Below are positions 44,001-59,000 of a stretch of DNA of 64,000 nt, in pieces. The notes under the pieces were generated by a model. It was not told where the DNA came from, made no database searches, and saw only the letters and a program-made list of their open reading frames with translations. The stretch comes from Monocercomonoides exilis. Lineage: Eukaryota > Preaxostyla > Oxymonadida > Polymastigidae. Location: positions 287,501 to 351,500 of the forward strand of contig LSRY02000053.1 in assembly GCA_001643675.2 (NCBI GenBank), in the 5' to 3' direction. Numbering within the stretch: the first letter of the stretch is position 1; each line of letters begins with the position of its first letter. Made by a program: the position numbers and the translations under genes.

Positions 44001-47000
44001 TTCATCTTCCTCTTCATCTTCGTTTTCATTCCAAAGCCTTTCATCCAAAATGTTATCTGGATTGAAGTTATCTTCACCTCCCATTTCAGCATCGAGATCT
44101 TCTTCTTCCTCCTCTTCCTCTTCGTCTCCTTTCTTCTTCTTGCCATCCTCTTCCTCTTCTTCTGACTTGTCCAGATGCTTTGTTTGTTCTTCTTGTTGAT
44201 CTCCTGTTGCTCCTTGCTGTTTTTCTCCTTTGTTCTCTCCAGACTCATCCACTCCATCTTCAGGAATATCATTCATTTCACCTCCAAAGTCCATTTCAAT
44301 ATCGAATCCCTTTTTCAGATCTTCCTTTTCTTGGTCTGTCATCTTTTGTTTTTCCTTCTTTTGTTCATCCTCTTCTTTTTCCGTCAGTGGATTCAGAGCC
44401 GAAGGCCCTCTCTGTCTTTCTTCTGCAAGAAGCTCCTTTTCATTCTCAATTGAGCTGGATATGTCTCTGTCTCCTTGTCCTTCACTCATTCCCATTGCTT
44501 CGCTTGATTCGCCTCCTGCTCCTTCTGATGAGCCGTCATCAGCACGCGACCCTCCTTTCATCTCTTCTCCACTTCCACCAATGTCAATGCGAATGTTCTC
44601 TTGAGGATGACACAAGCCATTGATTGACAGTGACAAAGCAAGAGAAGACAGAACATGCGCAAACTTGCACAAAGAGCTGTGGAAAAGGAAGGAATGATAG
44701 AAAGTAGCCATCGTCGTGTGGATGAATTGCTCCAGCAGCGGAAGCGCAGCAACGAGCCAATCAGGAATTGCTGAAGAAGTGTCAATTTCATGAATAAGAT
44801 TGCTGATTGAATCATTCCTAATTGCATCAGAGAGATAAATTGTTGAAATACGATTGATTGTCTGATGGGTAACCAACAAAGCACTTGGATGACTCTCAAA
44901 GAAGTCAACAACATCGTATTCATCGTAGTCTGGGGTTTCTTCCAGAATTGGCGTTTCCTCTTTTGCAGCCTCTTCTTCACCAGAAGCAGTTTCTTCTGTG
45001 CTCTTTACAATAACTTTGCTGGCCATTTCTTCCTGTGATTTCTTAAATGCATTGAAGATGTTTTGCACACAGAGAAGAATCGAAGCGATGACTGGTCGAC
45101 TGCTCAGTGATGATGCGATTGAGTCTGTTTGTTGCAGAACTTCACTTTGAGAAATCGAAAATTGATGATTCTCAGAACTGCAATCAGTAAATGCTGACAA
45201 ATATGACAACGCTTCTTCCACAACATCAGTAATGCAGTTTTCAGATCCGATAAGAGGAAGACATTCATTTGATATCTGCTTCACAACTTTCAGTTCAGTT
45301 TGAAGTGGAATAACAAATCTATCCATGATGATAGCTCTTTCATTCTGAGTTATCCACAGCATGTTGCTTGGAAGGACAGCTCTATACTGATTTACGCGAC
45401 GAGCTAATTCAGTTGAAAAGGTCAAAATGTGCTTGATGCTTTCACACAGCTGATTCAAAGAGTCTTTCACAGCTTTCACTTCTCGATCGGCAGCTGTTTC
45501 ATCTGCAGTTACTTCAGAAAGCCCGTCTTTTGTCAAAACTGTTGAAGATGTTGAATTCGTCAATGCAGTTAAATGCAAAGGAATTAGTCCACTTGATGCC
45601 TTTTCTGCGATCAGTGCAAGCGGAGACAGCGACTGCATCAACGATGGAAGTGTGTGCTGCAAAAGATGCTCCAACTTTGTCACAAACGAATTGGAAACAG
45701 GCTTTGAACCGTCTTGAGTATGATTCTGTGTGCTAACAACTTTGCGTGCTGAGCCTTTAATGCGTGCAACAAGAGACTGTACAGAAGACACAGTCGGAAG
45801 AGCAGCAGACATCGCCTGATACAACCGAGCTCTCTCTGTGAGGACCCACTGGAATAACCCTTCTGCTCGAGATTCCAGTGTTCGTGCATGAGGAATCTGA
45901 GACAAGTTTCCTGTTGCTGTGACTTCAGGGTTTCTCAGTGTGTTGATTCTGAGTGAGCATCTGATAAAGAAGGAGTTGGCTGTCTGTATCAGTTGATAAA
46001 GAGAAGGATGAATGGATTGTGAATTCTGTTCAAACAAAAATGAAGGTAAATTATATTCTTCATTCATTGAAACTATGTTTGTAGATATTTGCTGAGAAGA
46101 TTGCGTGGACGATTGAGCATCAATAGGAATCGATTGTATTTGAGTAACAGAGAATGATGAAGTGTCTTCCTTTGCCTGCTCAGAAATAGCAGCACAACTA
46201 TTTGAAACATACAAATTCACATCTTCCATATCAAGTGGATAGGAAGTTGATGGTGCAGTGATACGAGAAAGAGAACTGTCAGCAGATAATTCAGTTGAAC
46301 GAACTACGCTTCCAGCAAGATCAATAGCAAGTGAGCGGAAAAGTGTGCTTGAACCAAGCGTCTTCTGAAGTGCTGCATTGTCCTCCGCATTCCACGAATA
46401 CTCTTTCAGTTCATTCAAAGCTTTTTCTTTCTGTTCTGCGAATCCCCAAATGTCTTCATCACTCCATATGTCTTCTGAATGCTTGTAGCCATACGCTGCA
46501 ACTCCAGCTGTGTTGATCACATGAAGCAATCTCTTCAGTGCCTTTAATTGCATTGGTTTGAGGTTAGTGGCCTTTCCTCGAAGCTCCTTCTCCACTTTTC
46601 GAACAGCTCTCTGCTTGTCAATCTTTCTGTCTTCAGAGCTTGCTGCTATTTCCATTCTATTTCTCCAATCTTTGTCGATCTGCTCTGTCGTCTTGTTGAA
46701 GTACTCACAGTACTGAAACACAGCAATGGCAAATGAATCAACAACAGCAGATGCCTGAGACATGAACGGAAACAGAGGAAGAACTGCAGTATTGTCTGAA
46801 GTTGATTGCAAGACCTTTGATTCCGAAAGACTCAGCTTCTTTGAATTTGACTGAATAAAGAATTTTTTTGAAACTTTCAGCCAATTCGTTAAGATACGTG
46901 AAAGTTGTATATTCGACTGTGTAAGTGCAATGTTAAGTGATTGTTTGTGATCCGCAGATGAAGAAGGCAGAACAACCCATCCTTTGCTTTGCACTGGTGC

Positions 47001-50000
47001 TTTCTTTTGCTTCCTTGCTGATTTCTGAAGACCAGTTTTGAGTTCGTCCACAGACATGTCGAAAGCAGCAGCACTTTTCAGCCGAGCTGTGAGCCTCTGG
47101 TTGCGGATGACCAAATACACCTCCTGCTGCATTGATTTGTCCAGCATCTCCTCGTACTGGTGGATGATGTTGTTGACTTCTCTGCGGGTCCTCCGCTTTG
47201 AAGTGTCAAACGCTGAATAGTTTCTGATGTCATATTTGGTGATGCGCTCTTGATCCCTCAAACGCTTACGGAATTCATATGCTTGAGAGTCGATGACAAG
47301 ACGCCTCAAAGGCAAATAACGACAGGCTGAGTCAATGAAATATGTGAGAATAATCAACAGTCTGTCTGAGAGGCAGCAGAATGAGCGGAGAAGAACAATT
47401 ATCACAGATGAGCATGAACTGTTATTCGAATCAGACAAAGAAGCTGAGAGCAGCTGAGACGCCAGCTGCCGGCGAGCAGCAAGATCGTTGTGAACAGCAG
47501 AAAGCGAAGCAACACGAAAGGCGAAGTCACCAAGTGTAGCAGATTCAATGAAAAGTGAGATGTCAGTAAAGAAGTCCTTCAACCAACGCTCACAGGCAGA
47601 CGGAGAGAGAAGAGCCATCTTGTTTGCTTCTTCTTCAGAGACATCTGAGTTTGATTGGATAACTTCACGTGGATCTTCTGGTTCTGCAAATCTGCCCATC
47701 TTTCTTTTTTTCTGCTTCTTTCGCTGCTGAATGGTGTGTTTGCTTGAATTATCGTTGGCCATGCCTCCGTTCGCTTCTCCTTGATCCTTTTTCTTTTGAA
47801 TGTTCAAAGCAGACACACGAACAGTTTGTGTGATTCCTTCTTTCGAAGTGATAGAAATAACAGACGACAAAGTTCCATCATCTTTGTTGCTTTCATTCTC
47901 TCTTTCCAAAGAAAATGCGATATTTCCTAACGGCCCATTGACGAAAGCATGAGAGTAGAGTTGGAACAGCATTGTGGCCTTTCCGTCGAAGCAGGCTGCT
48001 TCCTCCATCTCAATCAATTTTGCTCTCCATGCACGAGATTCAATATGCCTCCATCTCATTGCCAATGACAGCATCAGCTGCTGTTCGTGTTCAAGTGATG
48101 CAGGACCTGATTGCTGCACATGATTCCAATCTTCAGATAGACGAATAAGTGTCTCAACTCCGGCAGATAGTTGCGCCAAAGGTGAAGATTGGGAAATAGC
48201 AAGCAAGTCACTTGCCAATGAAGACATTTTGAGAAGTGATGGATGATCTGGATATGTTCGAAGCAGCTGTTGGACTCGTGTAAGGAACAACTGGAATGGA
48301 AGAGCAGAAAGTGTGGCTTCAGAAGGAAGCGAGTCAGTATAAAAGTTGAAGCGCTCAGGAATAACAGGGAAGTTCTTTTTAGCTGCTGACGATGCAGCAC
48401 TCTGTGCATCTTGAGCTTTTCCTTCGATTTCATCGTCGTCTGCAGCAAGGGATTCGTATGTGTGGTCATCCCACTCTGGCATATGGGTGAGAAGCACAAG
48501 GAAGTTGTACAAGTCTTCGCTGCTCTTTTCTGCGCCCAGCTGAGCTGCGATTTCACTGAATGAAGAGGCATCTTTTGATAGTGAAGCCATCATCGTTATA
48601 AGTTTGTGCTGTAATTGTCTGTCGTTGTTTTGCGTGTAATTGCGCTTCCAGTTGAAAGTGTTGAGAATGCGAGAGAGATCTGAAGAAGGTCTTTTCACAC
48701 CGAAACGACCATATTCTCCTGCGCAAATATCACCAAACAAGGAGAAATAAAGGCGAGCAATGATTGGAGCCATCTTATCGACTGCAAATGACTCTTTGCC
48801 ATTGGATGAATCTGAAGAAGAAGAAGAAGATGATGACGATTCATTGGTGCTAGAAGAATCTGCAGAAGTGGATTTATTCTTCGGACTTGGAAGTGTAAGT
48901 GGTTTTCCTTCATCAGCTGCAAGTTGCCCTTCACTGGACACATACTGCTGTTTGTAGTAATCCAAATACTGTGTGAATGTGTCTTTTTCTTCCTCTTCTT
49001 CTTTCCTTCTCTGATTCTCCATTCTTGTGTGTGTATCATAATCCACACCCTTCTCAAGGACAAGCCTGGATGAAACGCCCATCGATCCATCAAAGTCGAT
49101 TGAAGTGACTTGATTCTCTTTTGTCATGTCTCGAACCACAATTGCTCCATCCATCCCATTTCCTCCTTGAGCCATCTGCCCTTTCCCCACATGCTTTCCT
49201 GATGATGTCATGAATATCAATATATTGTCTTTTTCTTGTTCCAATTTCCTTCTCTCCATTTCTTCATTGTACATTTCAATATATGGATCAAAGAATGAAG
49301 CTGTCACTGCAGAGGCAGCAGTGAGTGGATGATTGCGAGATGCGACAATCTTTGGAGGCAATCCAATGAGACTGTGGCCAACAGAAAGGCACAAGCAGTA
49401 GAGTGAGAATAGTCTCAAAAAGTCTGGTGAAGTTGTGATTGAATGTGATTGAACCAATGACAGCATAGACAATGCGAGATTAAATGTGGGAACAGAAGAA
49501 AATGTTGATGGCACGCTGATTTCTTTTGACAGAAGAGCTGCTTGTGGAATAGACAAAGAGAATATTGAACTATTTCTCAAAGGAGCATGATATTTAATGA
49601 GCTCTTGAGGTTGGACTTCATCTTGTTCCATCCGATATTCATCTTTTTCATTGTTATTAGAAGCTTCAACAGCAAATATTTCTCTATCCTCAAAGCTATT
49701 CTGAGAATCATTACACTGTGTGATGCAAGAAATAAGATCAGACAAAGCAGAAGACAATGAATACGCAAAATCTGGGAAAGAAATAATGCATTCGTCGCTT
49801 GCTAAATATGTGAGAAGTTGCTGTGACTCTTGCAAGAATCTGCCCAAATTATCTGATAAGTTGTTCATCTTTCGATGTTTATGTGAACTTTGCTGAGAGT
49901 TCAGTATTTTCTCGATGATTGCATTCTCATCGAAGCCGGATGAAGTGTTTGATGACTTCTCAGTTTCGCTATTCACAATTTCCTCCAATCCAATTGATTG

Positions 50001-53000
50001 GCTGAATGAAAAAGAAATCACACTTTCTAAAGTGCTGATGACAGACGTGACAGACAGAAATGAAGAAGTCGCTCTTTTCATAGTGCTGAAGAATGCTGCA
50101 AATGATGGCAGTTTTCTCGATTGTACTCTCAACAACGACATTTCTGAGTCTTCGTCCAATTTTCCTTTGCCCAATGATTTTTGTTCCATTTTCGTTGCAG
50201 ATACAGAGGAAGATGATGGAATCGCTCCATTTTTCAAAATGCAATCCAGAATTCTCCATTTCTCAGGCTCTTCGATTGGAGATTCATCATCAAAGAGATC
50301 TGTCTCCTCATCGTAGCCAAGTGCTCTGAACGTTTCGGATGTCCCAGCCATTCTTGCATCTCTCTTTCGCTTTCTTTCCAACTCAATGACTTCTGGGCGG
50401 AGATCTACTTTTGTAACATAATGTTGCCTCACCGTGACCTGCGCATGCTGATAATGTGCAGCCTCTTCTGCATACGAGTTGCGAGTTGTGGCTTCCATTT
50501 TTTTGATAAACGGAGAAGCCATCTGCTGATCTGAGTGAAGTGTCAGAAGAGGAGAGTTGCAGTCAGACCACTCACCACGAATCACAGACGAGGCATCTTT
50601 CACCATTTCTTCTGATTTGAGTGTCTCAAGCGCAGAAGAAGCAAACTCCAGGCGGAATTGTGGATTGCGGATTGGATCGAAAGGAGAGGAAGGAAGGAGA
50701 AGATGAAGCCGAAGAAGGTCAGAGGCAACTGTGAGAAGAGATGAGATAGATGATATTTTCTCTCTGAAGAAGGACGAATCAATTTGAGTTGCAGAATTTG
50801 ACAGTTCCATTGAAGCAGCCAGACCATACACCATTTGCGATAATACAGGAGCTACCAAATATGCAATATAGCCAGTACCGTATTGCACATTTGGTTTCAG
50901 AGAAATGCTCTTGCGGCCAATTTGCATTTGAGATGCTGTTGTGAGTCTGACTTCCTTTGAGCATCCCAAAAGCTGAATGAGCAAACAACAACACTGAATT
51001 ATGGATGAGATATGGAAACTGTCTTTTGAAGGAACCGGATTGATGAGGAAAGATATAATGTGATTTGCTATGAGATTGAGCATTTTCGAATACAATTGAC
51101 GAGAAGTGACATTTTGTAAAGGAGCAAAAATCTTTGTTGCTTCTGCTGCAATCTCTTTTGAAAGAGGCTCAGAACGAATGGACAATTCGAACTTTGACAG
51201 ACGAGACAGAAACGCCATGCTGTTCATCAAAAATGAGTGTATGCAGTTTGTGTTTCGAGTGCTGAATTGGCTGTTCCTTGATTTATTCTGCTTCAGCAGC
51301 ATGAAAGATAAGAGACGAGACACAAACACTCTTCGCGCTCTGATGTCAGCAATTGGCTGCTCCGCTATTATCTTAGCTACAGCAGCAGTAACATCCCTAT
51401 CAGATGTTGTTCGCATTGATTGACTCTTTCTGAGTGTTTCTTTGTGGATAGAAGATGTGAGACAGGCAATCGTCTCTTCCATTTCAGGAGAGGATAAAGA
51501 CGACAGATGCAGTCCCAGTACTGTTGAAACCACGTCTGAACTCCATCGCAGGATCTCTTCAGACTCCATCAATTCTGCCACTTGCATCTGAGAAGAATCG
51601 TTGCTCTTATCCAAAATCCAAATAACCATCTGCAGAATCGTTGCGAGTGTATCGATTGAATCATCTCCGAACAGAAGTGCATCATCTGCGCTGCTGTTGC
51701 CACTTGACTGAAATGCATTCGAAAGATTCGAGCCACAAAGAGATGTTGGGATTAGCACCATTGAGGAAGAATTCCTTTGTTTAAGAGAAGGTCCAATTAT
51801 TCCCCAAATTGGTCCAGCTTTCAGGCGCAGTGAGAGAGAAACCCATTTTCGCTTCAATTGCTCTGATAAAGCCTTATTTTTCTGTTTCTTTTGAGATGAA
51901 GGCAGCAAAGTACCAAATAAATCAATGCAGCGTGGATACAACTCATTTCGAACATGAGATGAAATGGTTGCATCGATTGAGTTCAAATCTCTCTCCTCTT
52001 TTGAAGTATTAGCCATCGAATGCCTGATGCTCAAGAGAGATGTGAGTGTGTTCAATGCAGCTGATACTTCAGACAATTGAACAAGAATATCCTTTCCTAC
52101 CAGATAGTTTGACAGTGACATAAGTGACAGTCCAGTTGTCAATGAAGATGGATTGTATTTCAGAGGCTGCGTTTCCTGGGGTGCAACAGATGTTACACTT
52201 CCGTCTTTTTCTGCTGAAAGAACAGGAAGTGGTGCTGCCAATCCCAACACTTGAATAAACAGAGAAGGATGTGGGCGAGTTGTTCTTTCGTGCTGACGGA
52301 GCTGCTGGATCACACTGTTGCTGTCAGCAACGTGAACAAGACGATGATCAGTAGGCTCTGCAGGTAGAGATGGAGGCAGAGCAGATATTTGAGGGAACAG
52401 AAGTGACGAAGCAAGATGAGTCGGTACGACTGAAAGGAGTGTGGAAAGGAGCGCTTTGAGTTGTTCGTCCTTTTGTTCAGCAGAGTTATCATTCGATTCT
52501 CCGCTTTCATTGAAATATGCGTTCTTTCTCGAAGACAGCAGAACAGTTGCTCTTCCTTCTGCAATAATCTGTCTGACTGATGACGGAACGACAAACGAGG
52601 TGAAAATGCGCGGCAGAGACAAGGAAGCAAAAGATGGGCGACCAGAGAACAAGGCAGAAGAGCGGGTAGCAGCCAAAGATATGATTGAAAAAGCTGCCAG
52701 GAAATACGGAATCTGTCGGAAGAGATGGCGTACAGAGACAGGCATAGCAGTAGCTACAGAAAGTGACACATTGTCAGCTGTGATGTGCGACTCAAGGAGT
52801 GGATTCAACGATGCGACTGACGAAAGAGCAGCAGATGTGTAGAATGGAATTGATGTCTGTGAACTTGATTGAAGGATTCTTGAGTACAATGGAATAAGCA
52901 AGTTGGCTAGTTGATCAACATCACTTGTACGGAATGATGTTATGCCTGAGGCTGCCTGTGCCATTTGTGCTTGCTCCGAAAGGAAAGAAGAGAATGAAGA

Positions 53001-56000
53001 AACACTGTATTCTGAATCGGAAAGAGAAGTTATCATATCGTGCCATGATGAGAAAAGAGAGGTTAGATTGTGGAATTGAACAGTCAACGGTAGTTTTTTA
53101 GCAGAACTTGAAGTATCTTCAATTACTTCCTCTTCCGAAAGTACATTTGCTGCTTTCTTTGGAGGCACCACCAACTGAATAAGGAGTGAAGCAATCTTGT
53201 CAGACTCTGTCTGCTCAAGCATTTCATCATCTTCTGTTTTTGCTGTTCCAAATGAAGATTTCTGCGCTTCAGCAGCAGCAAAACGGCGAATGAGAGTTGA
53301 AATAAATTGTGAAATAAACAATGATGATACAGTGTTTGGAAGAGATTGAACGATCTTTTCAGTCTTTGACAGTTTCTTTGATGTATTCGCAGAAGCATTA
53401 GCCTTCCACAAATAACTCTTTCCCATTGAAAATGCTCGTGCAATTGGATGGTATAAAGAATCAGAGTTGCTTTTCTGCGTCTCATCTTCCATCAATTGAT
53501 CATCAAACAGCACATTCAATACAGTTCCTATTGTTTCGAAGAGTGAAGGACAGCTGATCTTCAGTTCGTTTGTCATAATCAAATGATCGGAACTTTGCTT
53601 TTTGCCAGAGAAATCCATGAATGAGTGGAGGCATCGCACAGCCAGCGCAACGCAACGACTGAAAGAATCAATCGGGAAGTATTCCTCGTTTTCATCATCG
53701 CCTTCTTCCTCCTCCTCAAGGCTTCCATTAACACCTGTTTTTCTGCCATTGGAGCTTTTCATCAGCAGGTTCCACATGTAATTCAATACAGTTACAAGTC
53801 GAGAAAGCTGTGGCATTGGCATTGAGTCCTTTGGTTCTGCGGTTGGTCTGAACGACAGCTCCATTTTTGATTGAAGATACCAGAATGGATCGTGTGATAT
53901 CATTATGAGTGTGAAAAGCGTCATGTGAGTCATGAACGGCCACACAAATTGGCAGACATCTGCCGATCGCCTCAGCAACGATGTCACATCCACTTTCTTC
54001 CACCAGGACATTTCACTTTGTTGCTCGCCTTTCTCTTTCATTTGTCCGTTTTTCCTTCCCTTTTTCTTTGATGTTGGCTCTTCGGTCTGTTCTGTCATTC
54101 GAGAAAGATTGCACAGTTCCCGTAATGATTCCATTTTTGCTTGATCGACAGCTGAACTCAGACTATCGAAATAGCTCACAGGGAATGAAGATGAGGATGA
54201 ATTGGAACTGAAGATTGGCTGGACTCTTGTTCCGCTTTTATCCTTCTTTGATCGTTCAGATAATGTGGCCAATAGAAAAGATTGTTGAAGAGGCGAGAGA
54301 ATCAATCTGTGATTATCATATTCCGATCTTTGAGGCTCAGACATCAAATGCAAAGGCACAACAAAGAAGAACAAGATGTAGAGTTGCAGAAACTGAACAG
54401 TCCTGAATGACAGATGAGCCAATGTGAAGGAGAGGAACTGTGGAAACTTGCTTGTTTTGCTGGCCACAGGCTCAAGAGGATGCTGTAATGCATAAGAGAC
54501 AACAGCTTGATGATACTTGGAAATATTCAGAGGCATGCTGTTTTCAAAGGAGATCTCCTTGTGTGTATTGACTGCTTCTAATTGAGTTGAATCAGCAAAG
54601 CCAGTCACGTCAAACGTCTCTCTTTTGGACAGAGATGATAAAGTTTCTCTGAGCTGCAGTTTTGCTAAGACTCGACGGCGCTGGTCGATGAAATGAGAGA
54701 AGATGGAACAGGCAATATTGACAAAGTTATTTGAATTTGTGGTAATAGAGGAAGGAACTGACGATTTTGAAGATGCAGCATTGACCGATAGGAAATAAAA
54801 AAATGAAGATAAATTGTTCAAATACTTGCTTTTTGAATGTTCAGTCCGTGGAACTGCACTTAGCATCATCTTGTCTGATGATGATGATAAACATAGTGAA
54901 GAGTTCATTTCTTCTATTGAATTAGTATTGCTATATGTATTGACTGTGGAATTAAACACGGATGATAGCAAAGGCAGGTCATGCAATGACATTGAGCTCA
55001 GACAGTCAGCAATTACAAATGTCAGAGATGACTGCTTTGTGCAGTTGAGCCAATCATTCAGAGAAGCAGCAGACTTCACTGCGACAACAAGAGGAGCTAT
55101 AACTCTCCGAATACGATTGATCTGTAAGTCCATAGCTGTCTCTTCTGTTGTCTTTATCCTTCGTTCAACAGACAGACCAGCAAAAGCTGGGCGAATCTGG
55201 TGCAGTTTGGAGGTAATTGTGTTGCCATTGCTGGATGGATCCATCAGATGCTGCAATAACTCCACAGAGTCAGAGAAAAGATATTGTTCAACAAGCTCTG
55301 TTCTGTTCGCTGTGAGTGATGCTGAATGATTCATGATGCTAAGCACACAGCACGGACAGGGTTCTTCTTGTTGTTGTGTTGCTTTCTTCTTTGACTTTCT
55401 TTTATTGATGATTGCTGGATTTTTGTCAACAGCCAGCTGATACGGGAAGAATAAGACATTAAAACACTTATTCAGCCACAGAGCAAGATCTTCCATTGAG
55501 CTGCACTTATCAGCCATTTCAGAGCACAGCTTTTCCATCTCTAACAGCCACGAGACGTAGCAATGACATCTGTGAAGATGCCCAGATCTGATTGAGACTG
55601 TTTGTGTGCTTTCCTTGCTTTCTTTTCCATCCTCATCCATCTGTTGCTTCTTCTGTGTCCTAAGATGAGCACGAGCACATGGGCATTTGATGGTGCACTG
55701 ACAATGGAAAGAGAAAGAATGCTTGCTTGTCATATTGCTGAGAATAGCTGAATGTGAAGGAACAGGATCAGGTGATTCTTCTACTGGAACATCAGAAGAA
55801 GAAGAAGAAGCAGAAGAAGATGAAGAATTTTTCCCTGTTCCATTGTTCACACTTAGACCAGGGAAGAATGTGAGTACCATTGCATCTCTCAGTGTCTCCA
55901 CAAATGGAAGCTGAGGGCTTGTGATAAGAATGGATTGGAGGCGATCCGCCCAGTGTCGAAGGAAACGCGGGTTGAAAGTGCGGAAAAGAGGGGTAGAAGG

Positions 56001-59000
56001 GGGCATTCTTTGGAGAAGCAGAATGTAAAGAATGCTCATGCGCAATGGGATGTCCATTCCACCGATTCCGGCTTGGTTCAGGATCTGAATGGAGTCGTGC
56101 AGGAGAGTGTATGAAGGATGCCTGCCGCCTTCTTTGGAGTGAGAAATAGCAAAGGAAGATGATGTCACAAGCGGATGAGATAGAATCATGTCGGAAAAGG
56201 CCACACTTGGTTGGAATAGAGAGAAGGTTCTTAAAAATAGATCAATAAATCCAATGCTTCCATTGGACTTCACTTCAGATGCCAAAGCCTCACTGTCGTT
56301 TGAATCGTCAATAACAATTGGCTCTGATGGAACTATTGATGTATTTGATTGAGAACCAGAAGAGGCAGAGGCAGAAGCAGAAGAAGAGTCAGATGATTTC
56401 ACTTTACTCAAATGGGATGCATTTGTCATAAACTCTGTGTCTCTCTTGACCTCAGCAGCGCTGCGATAGAACTCGTCCCAGTGAAGAAGCGATATCTCAA
56501 TGCCTCTGTTTCTCATAGCACGCGAGATTTCTCCGAACCTCGGATCCATTGTGAAGAACAGCCGGAAGTTCGGATGCGCCTTCACTTTTCGTGTGCCCAT
56601 TTTAACTTTACTTGTAGAATTAGTTTCAGTTTCTTCGTCTTTAGAAGAAGAAGAAGGAGAAGGAGGAGAAGAAGAAGCATTAATTGCAGCATTATTCTTT
56701 GTTTCTAAATCTTCAAAGAATCCAATTCCTTGCTCAGTGATCTCGAGTATTCCTTGTGTGTCTGGTTCGAGAAGTGGATTCAACCTGTCCAGAACTGTAG
56801 GGCTGCACAAGTTGACATTGTCAATCAGCAGCCAGTCGCCGTTTATGAGTGCTTGAACAAGAATACCATCAACCCACTCAAAAAGACCAGCGGTTGAAGG
56901 TGTGGTAATAAGAGATTGCAAAGCGCTGTGTGAAGCAAGGTTCTTTCGGAGAGACAAATAGAGAGACGAGATAAGAGCACAAGAAGAAGTGAGTGAGGCG
57001 AGTGAAGGACGGCTCAGCTGGTGCAGATGGAGCAGTGTCTGGAAATTGTTATGAGAAGGATATGAGCCACCAATGCTTAAGCAGTCAAGCCATTCACTTG
57101 AATTAGCTTCAGACAGCTTTTGCTGATTGAGTGTTTGGTGAGCATTTGAGGATGCACCTTCTATTGAATGTCCATCGTTGCACATTGAATGAATCAACTT
57201 GGCTGTACTGTTCCATGAATCTACAAATGCTTTTGAGTCATTTTCTAATCGTGCTCCAGACTGCTGGTTTGATGCAGTGGCATTGCTAATATCATTGAGC
57301 GATGAGATAAGTTGGGATGATATCAACGAAACATCTGAAACACATCGTGAGCATTCATCAATAATAGACTGAACTTTGTGAATACGTGCATCAAACTTCT
57401 CATCAACATCACCAAATACGCTTGCTTTGTCATCAAAATGAATCTTTGAAGACTCCAAATCTTCTTCAGAGATTGAACTCCCACTGGAAGCAATATGATC
57501 AATATCACCAAATGCATCATTAATTGACGAATGCTGCAGTTCATTGAGTGTCTCCTGTGAATGCGACATGATCATCTTCAGTCCTTGTACTGCCCACTCA
57601 ACTGCTGCTTCTGTGGCTGCTACTGCTGCCGAGGCGTGCCTCGACACATCAACCTGTTCAAAGCCGCCGATCAGTGTGGACACGTCAGACGAGGCAGAGA
57701 GCGACATCTCTCTCAGAACAGCGTTGCTCTTCTGTGCCAGAAAGCGCACAAGAGCTGTCTTGCCCACACCAGACGGCCCCGTGATGATAGCCACTTGCTT
57801 TGTGCGCACAGCACGGATGAGTGCAGATAGAGGGAAGGCCAAAGGAGAGAGGAGGATGGTGGATGAGAGAGACTGCTGGGCTAAAGATGGGTGGATGAAC
57901 GGGCGCTTGCGGAGAGAATCAACGCCCACAACAAGATGTGTGGCGGTCTCTTCAAAGCGGGGGAACAGATCAGGTGCAAACGAGAAGCCGAACGCATCGC
58001 GGAAGCACTGAAGCAAAGCAGCTCTATCGGCGCTTGTGCGGAAGCGCTGGTAGAAGATGGATGTGAATGCGACAGAGACAGCTGTGATAGCCTGTGGAGC
58101 AGAAAGCGGCTGGGTTGCAGGAGGGTTGGCGCAGAAGTCGAGTGCCATCTCGCACCAGCGCATCAGATCACGCAGGTTGAACTCCCACGGCGCGCCCTTC
58201 TCGCCCATCGTACCGTTCAGCGTCTCAGCATCAATACGAGACACACACAACGCCATCTGCTTGATGATCTCGGGGGGTATCTGCTGGTACATCGACGATG
58301 CAATGAACAGAAAGTCGGCAGACTTCATCTTCTCCACGTAGACAGATGTGAATCTGTTGAGGAATGATTTGGGCAGTCCCTTTCTTGCTCCTCCCTGTGA
58401 ATACGGGTTCTGTGCAGCGAACACCCTGAAGGATTCCGGCAGCTTCATAGACAAGCCCAGCTGTGGCACATTGATCTCTCTTCTGTAGTCGAGGCACGTG
58501 TTCAGCCCTTCCAGCACAGGCTGTGGGGCTAAATTGAGCTCATCAAGCAGCACCCACTCGCCTCTCCTGGCTGCTTGCAAAAATGCTCCGTCAGTCCACG
58601 CAAACACACCAGCTTTCTCAGTCGGGGCATCTGCTCCGAACAAGTCGGAAATCTCGCTCTGTTCAGAGAGGTTGATTCGAGTGAGAGAGTAGCCACAGGC
58701 CTTTGCAAGCGCTGACACAAGGCTAGTTTTGCCTACACCGGGGAACCCTTCCAGCAGAACAGGGCGTTTCAACTGGAGAGCGCGGAGGAGGCGGTAGAGA
58801 TTCAGTGAGGTTGTTTGGGAATTCAGAGAGAAAGAGAGAGAAGGAAGAGAAGAATTAGAAGAATGGGACGAGTCGTCGATTGATTGAATGATCCCATCAT
58901 AGTCAGTGACGCGCATGAGAGACGAGGCAAAAAGAGGGTTTGGCCCAATTTCAATGAAGAATGGAGACATTCCAATCAATTGCTTTGATGTTTCTGAAGA

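Noticed and set aside
43000-44600. Ser-, Phe- and Leu-rich plus-strand frames across the acidic region of midasin
   Set aside because: GAA/GAG/GAT codons on the minus strand give stop-free complements; these are shadows of midasin.
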